A stretch of DNA of 64,000 bases from Pseudobdellovibrionaceae bacterium. Its GTDB lineage: Bacteria > Bdellovibrionota > Bdellovibrionia > Bdellovibrionales > Bdellovibrionaceae. The stretch covers positions 1-64,000 of the forward strand of contig JALHMX010000008.1 of assembly GCA_022843825.1 (NCBI GenBank), given 5' to 3'. Both the position numbers and the translations under genes were made by a program. The notes under the pieces are model-generated. The model had not been told where the DNA came from. It worked only from the letters and a program-made list of their open reading frames with translations, and made no database searches. Of the stretch, positions 1 to 7,783 are shown piece after piece; position 1 is the first letter of the stretch; every line of letters begins with the position of its first letter.

Positions 1-998
<998 letters not shown>

Positions 999-1079
999 AA
1001 AATAAATTTTCGAAATTTTTTATAAATTTCAGTTCAAAAAGTTCTAAAACTTTACGCTAAAAATCAATTAAAACAATTT

Positions 1080-1195
1080 GCTGGTGTCTATAGCAGAGAT
1101 GTCACACCTGATCCCATTCCGAACTCAGAAGTTAAGCTCTCTTGCGGCGATGGTATTGCACGAGTGATCGTGTGAGAGAGTAGCGCGACGCCGGC
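1080..1195 (+). rRNA. 5S ribosomal RNA
   Basis: A sequence of about 116 nt carries the conserved 5S core (cctgatcccattccgaactc near 1106-1125, and agtagcgcgacgcc near 1180). Its ends pair to form helix I: gctggtgtc at 1080-1088 against gacgccggc at 1187-1195, with two G-U pairs. It sits about 80 bases after the 23S gene and just before an intrinsic terminator, so it is the last gene of the rrn operon. No tRNA is found between or directly after the rRNA genes. Confidence 0.95.
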
Positions 1196-1207
1196 TCCTT
1201 TTTATAT

Positions 1208-1243
1208 AAGCCCATACGGCATAACCGTGTGGGCTTTTTTTTT
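1208..1243 (+). terminator. Intrinsic terminator of the rrn operon
   Basis: A 12-bp stem, aagcccatacgg against ccgtgtgggctt with one U-G pair and a 5-nt loop (cataa), runs directly into nine T residues at 1235-1243. It starts about 13 bases after the 5S gene. Confidence 0.93.
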
Positions 1244-1344
1244 GTCTAGGTGTAAAATCTTTATACACTTACCCCTTATAAAATCTACATAATGGCCTAT
1301 ACAGTGGGCATACATATTGAAATAAGCATCTTTAGAGGTGGATT

Positions 1345-2526
1345 ATGAAAAACTCAACTTTAATAGTTGTTCAATTTGTATTGAGTGTAGCAGTAGGCGC
1401 CACCATTGCGTGCTCGCCAACGAAGTTTGCGAATAATCCCACGAATCTATGTACAGATGCGAATGAATCCTGCGTTGTTGAAAATGGCGTAACTAAAGTG
1501 GACCAGTTATTTAAGGTAGGAGCGGGTAAGGTGGATATTTTATTCGTTGATGATAACTCAGCTTCTATGTCTCGTATTCAGTCTCGCTTAGCAGCTCGAT
1601 TTGGCGGTTTTGTGGAAGCACTAGATCATCGACAAATCGATTATCGAATTGCAATTACCACTACAGATAAGAGCTTTTTTACCACCACAGGTTTGATATC
1701 TTTTGGCAATGGTCAGCAAATTTTAAAGAATACTGATACTAATCGTGTATCTTTATTTAATGGAGCTATCGTAAGACAAGAGACGGTGAATTGTGAACAG
1801 TTTATATTATCGCAATATTACACTTATGGACCAGGTTTCAATAGACTTCCTGTATATGCGCAACAGTACCCACAGCATTGTCCTTCAGGTGACGAGCGGG
1901 GAATTTATGCTGCTCATGAAGTGGTTTCTAAAAATTTAGCTGGTTTTGTTAGATCAGATGCGAATTTGAATATTATTGTTTTATCGAATGAAGATGTTCG
2001 AAGCGGTTATTATAACAGCTATCCAGCTTATGCTTTAGAAAATCAAGACCAACCAGCTAACCTAGTAAGTATGATTAATACGAGTTTTCCTGGCAAACAT
2101 TGGGAGTTTAACTCAATAATCACCAAGTCTCAACAATGTATCAATCAGCAACGAACAGAATCACCTTGGGTTGATGAGAATGGGAACTCTATTTTTGGAT
2201 TCAATATTGGTACTAAGTACGCTGAAATTTCAGCGTCAGCTGCGACGACAATTGATGGATTAGCGGCTCCGCGCGGTAAAATTCTTGATATATGTCAAAA
2301 TGACTATACGGCACACTTTGCTGATATAGCTGCGAATATCTCGGATGCTGCACGATTGTTGACTTTGAAATGTACTCCGATGGAAGCTCCAGTCGTCACA
2401 GATGCGAACGGTATGGCGACCTCAATTCCCTACACTTGGAATGGTCAAAATAGAATTGTCTTCAACAGAGGTTCTGAGGGTGTTCAAATTAAAGTTTCAT
2501 ATCGCTGCTATACGGGCGTAATGTAA
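1345..2526 (+). CDS. von Willebrand factor A-like lipoprotein
   Basis: A 393-residue predicted lipoprotein. It has an N-terminal hydrophobic signal segment and a lipobox-like TIAC with the acceptor Cys at residue 23. A vWA-type beta strand follows, with the metal-ion (MIDAS) motif D70-N-S72-A-S74 in the context DILFVDDNSASM. The middle and C-terminal parts contain several Cys that could form disulphides. A purifying gaggtgg lies before the ATG. A clear paralogue lies at 36146-37162 (same KVDILFV.DNS.SM core and the DYRxAxTTT segment that follows). Such proteins usually bind a ligand or partner through the bound metal at the cell surface. The partner is unknown here. The lipobox is atypical (T at -3), so lipidation is less certain than secretion. 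Confidence 0.75.
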   Translation: MKNSTLIVVQFVLSVAVGATIACSPTKFANNPTNLCTDANESCVVENGVTKVDQLFKVGAGKVDILFVDDNSASMSRIQSRLAARFGGFVEALDHRQIDYRIAITTTDKSFFTTTGLISFGNGQQILKNTDTNRVSLFNGAIVRQETVNCEQFILSQYYTYGPGFNRLPVYAQQYPQHCPSGDERGIYAAHEVVSKNLAGFVRSDANLNIIVLSNEDVRSGYYNSYPAYALENQDQPANLVSMINTSFPGKHWEFNSIITKSQQCINQQRTESPWVDENGNSIFGFNIGTKYAEISASAATTIDGLAAPRGKILDICQNDYTAHFADIAANISDAARLLTLKCTPMEAPVVTDANGMATSIPYTWNGQNRIVFNRGSEGVQIKVSYRCYTGVM

Positions 2527-2627
2527 TAATCATAGCTAATGCCCAGTTAGCTTCATAAGTCCTGTCACATGCTTTTATAGGCTTAAAATCATACTGCTTT
2601 TAAACTAGTCTAAGACCTTTGAAAAGC

Positions 2628-2656
2628 TTGACTAACGCAAAGGCAAAGAATTAATC
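2628..2656 (+). promoter_or_regulatory. Candidate sigma-70-type promoter of tRNA-Pro
   Basis: TTGACT at 2628-2633 and TTAATC at 2651-2656 are separated by exactly 17 bases. They lie 24 bases before the mature tRNA start, giving a leader of about 17 nt. The -10 match is weak, so this is an inference from position and spacing. Confidence 0.4.
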
Positions 2657-2680
2657 TGGCTTCCTTTGGAAAAGGCCTGT

Positions 2681-2757
<77 letters not shown>

Positions 2758-2835
2758 ATTTACATCTTGTTAAGTTACTTTTAATGAAATAATTGCAGTC
2801 AGTAAGTACAACTTAAATAATTAAAGGAAAACCTG

Positions 2836-3093
2836 ATGGATTGGCTAATTACTATTTTATTTCCCCTTTTGTTTTTGGTCGCACCGCTTACTGTAGTAGC
2901 CCTTATTTATAATCAGTTAAAAAAAGAATTTTCAGAAATTAGACCTTTTAGCCTCAGAAAGATTTTTTCCTTAAAAAAGGGCGAATTTAAGCTAAAACAT
3001 ATTATTTATTTCTTAATAATGATTCTGTCAGGACTTTGTTTCGTAGGCTTTCTAAGTGCATTGAGTTTTGCGCTTATAAAAGCGTATGGTTAA
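2836..3093 (+). CDS. Small two-pass membrane protein of unknown function
   Basis: An 85-residue protein with two hydrophobic segments (about residues 3-26 and 56-80), separated by a basic, cytoplasm-like stretch rich in Lys and Arg. The topology is probably both ends outside and the loop inside, by the positive-inside rule. A good ribosome site (aaaggaaaacctg) precedes the ATG. I do not recognise a family. The gene stands alone between tRNA-Pro and the RAYT-like gene, and nothing in its context indicates a role. Confidence 0.6.
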   Translation: MDWLITILFPLLFLVAPLTVVALIYNQLKKEFSEIRPFSLRKIFSLKKGEFKLKHIIYFLIMILSGLCFVGFLSALSFALIKAYG

Positions 3094-3288
3094 GCGCGGG
3101 CACAAGCCAAATTGGCGACTAAAAACTAGCTCCTTTGTGATATGCCATTTCCAATCTTATATTTAATCTGCATAATTTTTTAAAATTCAAAAAAATCCGA
3201 AAATAGGACGAGTGATTGTCTGAGCCCATTTTTACTCAGTATTACTAGGGACTAATCCTTGCTTGATCTGCGCTAAAGGCAGGTAAGC

Positions 3289-3828
3289 ATGATCAGACAC
3301 TCACAATTCAAATTTCCCTACGAATATTTTCATTTTAATTTTAAACTAGAGGTTTTCCCACTGTTCAAGCCTCTTGACTGGAGATTTTTGTGTCATTGCT
3401 TAAATAAATGTTTGGAGAAATGGCCAGGGCTTGAAATTCAGTCGTTAGTTATGATGGATTCGCATACCCACATATTGTTCAGATTGCCGGGGCAAGGGGA
3501 AAATTTTTTTACGACAGAATTATTGGGGTTGCTTGGCCAAAAGAAGCCTCAAGAGACTCTGGTCGAACCTATAAGAAATTACTCACAATACTTAAATACT
3601 TATAAATATATTTACCGTAATCCGGTAGAGGCGGGGTTAAGCTTGAGGTGTGAAACTTATCCTTACAGCAGTCTGCACTTGCATTTAGGATTGGGAGAAC
3701 AAATTTTAAAGACAGTGGATGCCATGAATGTCATACAGCATCCTAATAAAATTTTATCGTGGTTAAATTATGAAAACTTCTACAAGCAGTCTAAGCTAAA
3801 AGAGATTCAGCAAAAGTATCTTATGTAA
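3289..3828 (+). CDS. RAYT / IS200-like (Y1) transposase-domain protein
   Basis: A 179-residue protein of the REP-associated tyrosine transposase type. The HUH-like motif is H59-T-H61 in MMDSHTHILFRLP, corresponding to the family pattern MPNHVHLL. The second signature is YIYRNPVEAGL (residues 107-117), matching YIHxNPVRAGL, followed by YPYSSL. A catalytic Tyr candidate lies among Y98, Y101 and Y105. The usual FN-rich motif between the two signatures is eroded and the central HUH residue is polar (T), so nuclease activity may be altered or lost. No terminal inverted repeats or paired IS ends are visible. This suggests a resident, possibly domesticated single-copy gene rather than an insertion sequence. 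Confidence 0.75.
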   Translation: MIRHSQFKFPYEYFHFNFKLEVFPLFKPLDWRFLCHCLNKCLEKWPGLEIQSLVMMDSHTHILFRLPGQGENFFTTELLGLLGQKKPQETLVEPIRNYSQYLNTYKYIYRNPVEAGLSLRCETYPYSSLHLHLGLGEQILKTVDAMNVIQHPNKILSWLNYENFYKQSKLKEIQQKYLM

Positions 3829-3910
3829 TCGGTTGAATTTGACAATAGTGAACGCAGCCCTAACAATAAAGTAAACGATAATAAGTTGAAAATGAGATGG
3901 TGATGCGGTT

Positions 3911-4624
3911 GTGGCCAGTTTAGATGAAGTTATAAGTAAAATTCCCAGACCGATTTTAGTTGGTGGTATATTTATCATCGCATTATTTTTTATTGTTCTA
4001 AATGATCCTTTGAAAGATGGGTGTGATGCTGAAATTGCGACATTTAAGGAGTATGTTAAGGGATACGCAATTAATACTCGTACTCAGGATAAAAAAACAA
4101 AGTTTGCCGAAATAAATACAACTAAGAATTTCTGTAAAGACGGCAATAGTGCAGGATCTTGTGGAAGTTACTTTGCAGCTTTGTATCGCTTGTCTGAAGC
4201 CTTTGTGGGATTTGACTATAAGTGTATGAGTAAATTAGTGATTGATGAAAATTTTTCTCAACTGGAATCTCAGCTTAAAGAGGGTTTGAAAATTTTAGCG
4301 TTGGCTGCCTGGGGAGAACGCCCTCCTGCAGGTTTGGCAGAGCGCATGGGTTGGCTGTCACGAAATGAACTCTATTCATTTTGTCGTTTAAAATCGGCTC
4401 TTATTGAAATTATAGGCGAAGCTAATTTTTTAAAATACAGGCAATCAGTAATGCGAGAATTTCCGGATGCGTGGCCAGACCACCTTAAAAACCAACTGCT
4501 TTCAATCGAAGATTTGCAGCGCCCCAGGGCGCTCAAATGGAGCGGTAATTTAAGTGGTACATTAACTGAGGAAGAAGTTCTACTTCGCAGTTTGTTTTCG
4601 CTTCGCTGCGACCAATATCAATAA
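3911..4624 (+). CDS. Hypothetical membrane-anchored protein
   Basis: A 237-residue protein starting at GTG, with ggtgatgcgg as a weak upstream Shine-Dalgarno. Residues 14-30 form one hydrophobic segment, after which the chain is soluble. The bulk is therefore probably periplasmic or exposed. It carries several Cys (including C38, and FCKDG and SCGSY nearby), which is consistent with disulphides outside the cytoplasm. No catalytic motif or family is recognised. It faces the small minus-strand gene at 4628-4825, with only three bases between the two stop codons. Confidence 0.65.
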   Translation: MASLDEVISKIPRPILVGGIFIIALFFIVLNDPLKDGCDAEIATFKEYVKGYAINTRTQDKKTKFAEINTTKNFCKDGNSAGSCGSYFAALYRLSEAFVGFDYKCMSKLVIDENFSQLESQLKEGLKILALAAWGERPPAGLAERMGWLSRNELYSFCRLKSALIEIIGEANFLKYRQSVMREFPDAWPDHLKNQLLSIEDLQRPRALKWSGNLSGTLTEEEVLLRSLFSLRCDQYQ

Positions 4625-4627
4625 TAG

Positions 4628-4825
4628 CTACAAGCTGTGAAGTTGTAAATACTCCCATTCGGATTCAGAGGAGTTCACTTTTCCATAGAATTGAAAAGTA
4701 TCTTCATCGGTATGTTTGACCAATGCGAATTGGTTGTCCTGAAGTTCGATGGACCAGTCCTGCGGGCAAAGTCCAAAGTGGGCCAGGTTTTCCTGAAGAG
4801 CTAAGTGTTTTAATTTGAATTCCAT
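4628..4825 (-). CDS. Small hypothetical protein (65 aa)
   Basis: A short acidic protein without a signal peptide or membrane segment. It is accepted as a gene because a good ribosome site (aggaga) lies 5-8 bases before the ATG on the minus strand and because it fills the space up to the convergent neighbour without overlap. The sequence (for example FQFYGKVNSSESEWEYLQ) shows no motif I can name. It lies downstream of rpsR on the same strand but beyond the rpsR terminator, so it is probably a separate transcript. Confidence 0.5.
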   Translation of the reverse strand: MEFKLKHLALQENLAHFGLCPQDWSIELQDNQFALVKHTDEDTFQFYGKVNSSESEWEYLQLHSL

Positions 4826-4938
4826 ATCATCTCCTGTTTGAAAATATGGAATGCAAAGGCAAAGACAGCTTTTTCACAGACAGTTAGCTCTATATACGAT
4901 TAGACAGTGGAGAGTCTAAGATTTAAGAAATTTATTAT

Positions 4939-4969
4939 AAAAAAAAGGAAGAGCGAGGCTCTTCCTTTT
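4939..4969 (-). terminator. Intrinsic terminator downstream of rpsR
   Basis: A 12-bp perfect stem (4943-4954 against 4958-4969) with a 3-nt loop. In the minus-strand transcript it is followed by a run of eight U (the A-run at 4939-4946 on the plus strand). It lies about 25 bases after the rpsR stop codon. Confidence 0.85.
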
Positions 4970-4994
4970 AACAACAACAATTAACTATTTATAA

Positions 4995-5303
4995 CTAGTA
5001 TTCAAAAGGAGCTGGGCTAACTAATTCAGCTTTGCCCGAAGTATCATAAGCATCTGCACCATCAGGTAACAAAGCTAATGAACGTGCCTTTTTAACAGCA
5101 GAAGCTACTTTTTTCTGCTGAGCTAAGCTCAGTTTAGAAATGCGAGCAGGAGTAATTTTAGCGCCATCGCTGATAAAACGAGTCAATGATGAAGGGTCTT
5201 TGTAGTCAAATACATGGTCCCCAGAGTATTCTGTACGATATTTACTTCTTACAGACTTACGGTTTTCTTTATTATTATCTCTTCTTGATGTATCTTTTTC
5301 CAT
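4995..5303 (-). CDS. rpsR: Small ribosomal subunit protein bS18
   Basis: A 102-residue bS18, slightly longer than the usual 75-90 residues because of a charged N-terminal extension. The conserved core is visible as FDYKDPSSLTRFISDGAKI followed by PARISKLSLAQQKKV and the basic KKARSLALLP segment. It lacks Cys, so it is the zinc-free form. It binds 16S rRNA next to bS6 on the platform of the 30S subunit. Here it is not next to rpsF or rplI. It stands alone and diverges from rpmB-rplX, with its own terminator. An agagg ribosome site precedes the ATG. Confidence 0.93.
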   Translation of the reverse strand: MEKDTSRRDNNKENRKSVRSKYRTEYSGDHVFDYKDPSSLTRFISDGAKITPARISKLSLAQQKKVASAVKKARSLALLPDGADAYDTSGKAELVSPAPFEY

Positions 5304-5312
5304 TTAAACCTC

Positions 5313-5341
5313 TTGCCAATTAAAGAATAAATGAATATACC
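5313..5341 (+). promoter_or_regulatory. Candidate promoter for rpmB-rplX
   Basis: TTGCCA (5313-5318) and TATACC (5336-5341) are separated by 17 bases, matching the sigma-70 consensus at 5/6 and 4/6 positions. The 5' leader of rpmB would be about 55 nt. The -10 box overlaps a candidate -10 box on the other strand (5334-5339). Confidence 0.45.
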
Positions 5342-5342
5342 A
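5334..5342 (-). promoter_or_regulatory. Candidate extended -10 promoter for rpsR
   Basis: Read on the minus strand, 5342-5334 gives TGGTATATT: an extended -10 element (TGn) joined to TATATT. It lies about 30 bases before the rpsR start codon. No good -35 box is visible at the right distance, as is common for extended -10 promoters. Confidence 0.35.
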
Positions 5343-5404
5343 GAAAGCTCGTTTTTGGAAGTTAATTTTTAGATATTTTTCGCGTAAAGGGTAAGGAGTC
5401 TACA

Positions 5405-5701
5405 ATGAGCCGATGTGAACTGACTGGAAAGTCACCAGTAGTTAAAAATTTAGTAAGTCACTCTAATATTAAGACTAAGTCGACGGCAATGCCAAATGTT
5501 CAAAGAAAACGGATATTTAGCAAGACGTTGAATCAAATGGTTCGTCTTTACATGGCAACAAGCACTATACGCGATATGGAGCATATGGGTGGTTTTGATA
5601 AGTTCATTTTAAGTCAAAATGATGGAATTTTATCAAAAAGAGCTATGGATGTTAAAGCTCGTATTAGACGAAAAATGAACAAAAGCAGTAAAAAGGTATA
5701 G
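5405..5701 (+). CDS. rpmB: Large ribosomal subunit protein bL28
   Basis: A 98-residue bL28. The N-terminus (CELTGKSPVVKNLVSHSN) carries the family signature CxxTGK followed by a basic loop. KRIFSKTL and the C-terminal basic helix are also typical. It binds 23S rRNA near the E site. A strong ribosome site (aaggag) precedes the ATG. rplX begins nine bases after its stop codon, so the two are co-transcribed. bL28 is more often paired with bL33; its pairing with L24 here is unusual. Confidence 0.93.
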   Translation: MSRCELTGKSPVVKNLVSHSNIKTKSTAMPNVQRKRIFSKTLNQMVRLYMATSTIRDMEHMGGFDKFILSQNDGILSKRAMDVKARIRRKMNKSSKKV

Positions 5702-5710
5702 GGATAGATC

Positions 5711-5980
5711 ATGTTGAAATTGAAAATTAAAAAAGGCGACAAAGTACAAGTCATTACCGGCGGCGACAAAGGTAAAAAAGGAACTGTCATTGAAGTGAAT
5801 ACATCCGCACTAAAAATTAAAATTGAAGGCGTTAAAGTTCAAACCCATTATGATAAAAAAGAGGGTTTACTTAAAAAAGAAGGTTTTATTGACTACTCTA
5901 ACGTGAAACTAGTTGAAGCTGGTGCGAAAGACGCTAAAGCAAAAAAAACTACTAAGAAGTCAGCGACTAAATCTAAATAG
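5711..5980 (+). CDS. rplX: Large ribosomal subunit protein uL24
   Basis: An 89-residue uL24. The KOW motif is clear (KKGDKVQVITGGDKGKKG, residues 7-24), and IDYSNVKLVE is the conserved L24 C-terminal strand. It ends in a Lys/Ala-rich tail. uL24 is an assembly-initiating protein that binds the 5' end of 23S rRNA. In most bacteria rplX lies inside the S10-spc ribosomal operon between rplN and rplE. Here it is downstream of rpmB, so it is either a relocated copy or a paralogue. The window cannot tell which. Confidence 0.88.
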   Translation: MLKLKIKKGDKVQVITGGDKGKKGTVIEVNTSALKIKIEGVKVQTHYDKKEGLLKKEGFIDYSNVKLVEAGAKDAKAKKTTKKSATKSK

Positions 5981-6023
5981 TTTTTAGAGGCTGGTCTGGG
6001 AAGAATACTCCCGGCAAAAAATT

Positions 6024-6140
6024 CCTAGATATCTACTTTGTAGAGATTCAGTCTAGGTTAATAAAATAAAAATGTTACTTGAAGCTTAAGCCACTTAGAC
6101 TGAATACATGGAAGTGTATAGAAGACTAAGTGGCTTTTTT
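6024..6140 (+). promoter_or_regulatory. Attenuator-like leader with alternative helices
   Basis: Four complementary segments form mutually exclusive pairs. Segment 1 (6024-6036) pairs with segment 2 (6040-6044 and 6052-6057) around a TTT loop. Segment 2 (6046-6058) also pairs over 13 positions, one of them G-U, with segment 3 (6093-6105). Segment 3 (6088-6098) alternatively pairs over 11 perfect bases with segment 4 (6126-6136), and this hairpin is followed by six T. This is the 1:2, 2:3, 3:4 geometry of transcription attenuators and riboswitch expression platforms. The pairing is read directly. Regulation, the ligand and the controlled gene (6108-6710) are inferred. Confidence 0.5.
6088..6140 (+). 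terminator. Intrinsic terminator after rplX (segment 3:4 hairpin)
   Basis: aagccacttag at 6088-6098 pairs perfectly with ctaagtggctt at 6126-6136. A smaller stem (ataca/tgtat) lies inside the loop, and the T-run is at 6135-6140. It ends the rpmB-rplX transcript in its default state. The ATG of the next gene (6108) is inside the loop. Confidence 0.75.
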
Positions 6141-6710
6141 GTATTGGTCATAGCAGTCATGAATTTTACCTATATTCAATCATTTGCGGAAGGTTTGCGA
6201 AGTCAGACGCAAAGCAACCCTATGACGATTATTAAAACTCCTGAGGCAGAAGTTAATTCGACTCAAATGCCTGAAAGTAATTCGCGCGATGTAGCGAGTG
6301 ATTCACTTCCACTAAAAGTACAAATTGTTGAAAACCGTGAGGTAACTGAGGACTCGCTTCCTATGAAAGTGGAAGTTATTGAGAACCGTGACATAGCTAG
6401 CGAAGAAAATCAGAAAAAAACAAAAGTTAAAGCTGAATCTGAAACCGCAATTAAGGAAAATAAAACTGAGAAAAAAGAATTATTTTATATGTGCACCAAG
6501 CAGCGCGAAACTCGCTGGTTACGCCTGTACAATCAATCAGATGGGCGTTGCAAAACTGTTTATTCAAAGACTGGCAATGCAGAGGAAGTAAGTACAGCAT
6601 ATAATTATGAAGCTTGCGAGGCGGTCTTAAAAAATATAAAAGAGAACCTTGAAAAAGGCGACTTTAAATGTGAAGAAAAAACATTGATGGGCGCCTTGGA
6701 TATTGAGTAA
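6108..6710 (+). CDS. Secreted protein with 17-residue repeats, unknown function
   Basis: A 200-residue predicted secreted protein. The N-terminus has a signal peptide (two Arg at residues 5-6, a hydrophobic core to about residue 24, and a likely cut after SFA). The middle is acidic and Lys-rich with two tandem 17-residue units (SLPLKVQIVENRE and SLPMKVEVIENRD). The C-terminal third holds four Cys (CTKQRETRW, GRCKTVY, YEACEAV, FKCEE) that may form two disulphides. The chosen ATG lies in the loop of a terminator hairpin. Later starts would remove the basic n-region, so this start is preferred. It overlaps the downstream amidase gene by one base, so they are co-translated. Confidence 0.65.
   Translation: MEVYRRLSGFFVLVIAVMNFTYIQSFAEGLRSQTQSNPMTIIKTPEAEVNSTQMPESNSRDVASDSLPLKVQIVENREVTEDSLPMKVEVIENRDIASEENQKKTKVKAESETAIKENKTEKKELFYMCTKQRETRWLRLYNQSDGRCKTVYSKTGNAEEVSTAYNYEACEAVLKNIKENLEKGDFKCEEKTLMGALDIE
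6300..6401 (+). repeat. Tandem 51-bp coding repeat (two units)
   Basis: Two in-frame units, 6300-6350 and 6351-6401, encode DSLPLKVQIVENREVTE and DSLPMKVEVIENRDIAS. The DNA has diverged mostly at third positions, so the duplication is not recent and is under protein-level selection. A fragment of a third unit (RDVAS) precedes them. Confidence 0.75.
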
Positions 6711-7525
6711 TGAAAATTGCCCTAGCACAGCTTACTTCGATTGATAGTGTAGAGCATAACGCTAAAGAAATTATTCGATTAGTAGAAGAAGCCTCTCGCC
6801 AGCCGGAGTCGGATAAACCGCTAGTTATATTTTTTCCTGAGAATAGTTTATACTTCAGAATACGATCTGATGAAAAGATGCCTCAATTTTTTTTGGATTC
6901 TAAAGAGATTCAAGTCCTGGAAAATTTAAGTCGAGATACAGGTATTCTATTGCATTTTACTTCAAGTGTATTTGATAAGGGTAAAAATTGGAATGCGACG
7001 GTTCTTATTGAACCCGGAGAAAAAGCCAAAATTATTTATAAGAAAATACATCTGTTTGATATTATGCTGAATGGCGATACAGCCATTCGCGAGTCAGATA
7101 TTTTTTCACATGGTTCTGAAGTAACTAACTTTAAAATTGGTGATTTTGTATTCGGCTCATCCATTTGTTATGATATTCGATTTGCGGAGCTCTATCACAA
7201 GCATGCTTTGCAGCAGGTAGATGCCATTGTTGTACCTGCTGCTTTTCTAGTAAAAACTGGAATGGCTCATTGGGAAATTTTGCTGAAAGCGCGTGCGATA
7301 GAAAGCCAGTGCTACGTAATAGCGCCAGCACAATGGGGAACGCACACAAGTCTATGTAAACAGTTTAAAAGAGAAACGTATGGCCACTCTATGCTGATCA
7401 GCCCATGGGGAGAGTTGATTACATCTAAAAAAGATGGAGTGGGATTAATTTATGGAGAACTCGACAAAAGTCAATGTCAAGACGTGCGTCGCCAGATTCC
7501 TATGAGCTCACATCGCAGAGTTTAG
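6710..7525 (+). CDS. Carbon-nitrogen hydrolase (Nit/omega-amidase family)
   Basis: A 271-residue member of the nitrilase superfamily. The Glu-Lys-Cys triad is visible: E44 in FFPENSLYF, K112 in YKKIHLFD, and C153 in SSICYDIRFAELY. The motif KIHLFD and the overall length fit the Nit1/Nit2 branch, which deaminates oxidised glutathione derivatives or 2-oxoglutaramate-type amides in the cytoplasm. The exact substrate cannot be settled from sequence alone. The start codon overlaps the stop of the upstream secreted-protein gene (TAATG), indicating translational coupling. Confidence 0.85.
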   Translation: MKIALAQLTSIDSVEHNAKEIIRLVEEASRQPESDKPLVIFFPENSLYFRIRSDEKMPQFFLDSKEIQVLENLSRDTGILLHFTSSVFDKGKNWNATVLIEPGEKAKIIYKKIHLFDIMLNGDTAIRESDIFSHGSEVTNFKIGDFVFGSSICYDIRFAELYHKHALQQVDAIVVPAAFLVKTGMAHWEILLKARAIESQCYVIAPAQWGTHTSLCKQFKRETYGHSMLISPWGELITSKKDGVGLIYGELDKSQCQDVRRQIPMSSHRRV

Positions 7526-7573
7526 TCAAATTGGATGGGTGACATTTCCTACAGTTATGTTATCAATAAATCT

Positions 7574-7783
7574 ATGAAATATTTAAAAGTCATGATTGTA
7601 TTTTTAATAGGATTAGTTTTAACGCCGCTGGCATTTTCTCAGGATTCTGCAGAATATAGCGATATAGCGAAAAAGAAAAAATATCCCGGAGGCATAGAGG
7701 AAAGCGATTTAAAAATTTTGCCGGCAAGTCACTTTCAAAAAAAACAAACAAAGAAATCTGAAGATGCTAATGAGGGTTTTTAA
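7574..7783 (+). CDS. Small secreted protein, unknown function
   Basis: A 69-residue protein from the ATG at 7574. An upstream in-frame ATG at 7535 would add 13 residues in front of a normal signal peptide, so the later start is preferred. The signal segment is MKYLKVMIVFLIGLVLTPLA with a likely cut before QDSAEYS. The mature part is short, Lys-rich and probably unstructured. The stop codon directly abuts the ATG of the ETF-QO gene, suggesting one transcript. No family is recognised. Confidence 0.5.
   Translation: MKYLKVMIVFLIGLVLTPLAFSQDSAEYSDIAKKKKYPGGIEESDLKILPASHFQKKQTKKSEDANEGF

Noticed and set aside
6072-6089. Five-codon leader peptide (MLLEA) in the attenuator region
   Set aside because: No ribosome site, and too short to support on its own; mentioned only as a possibility in the finding.
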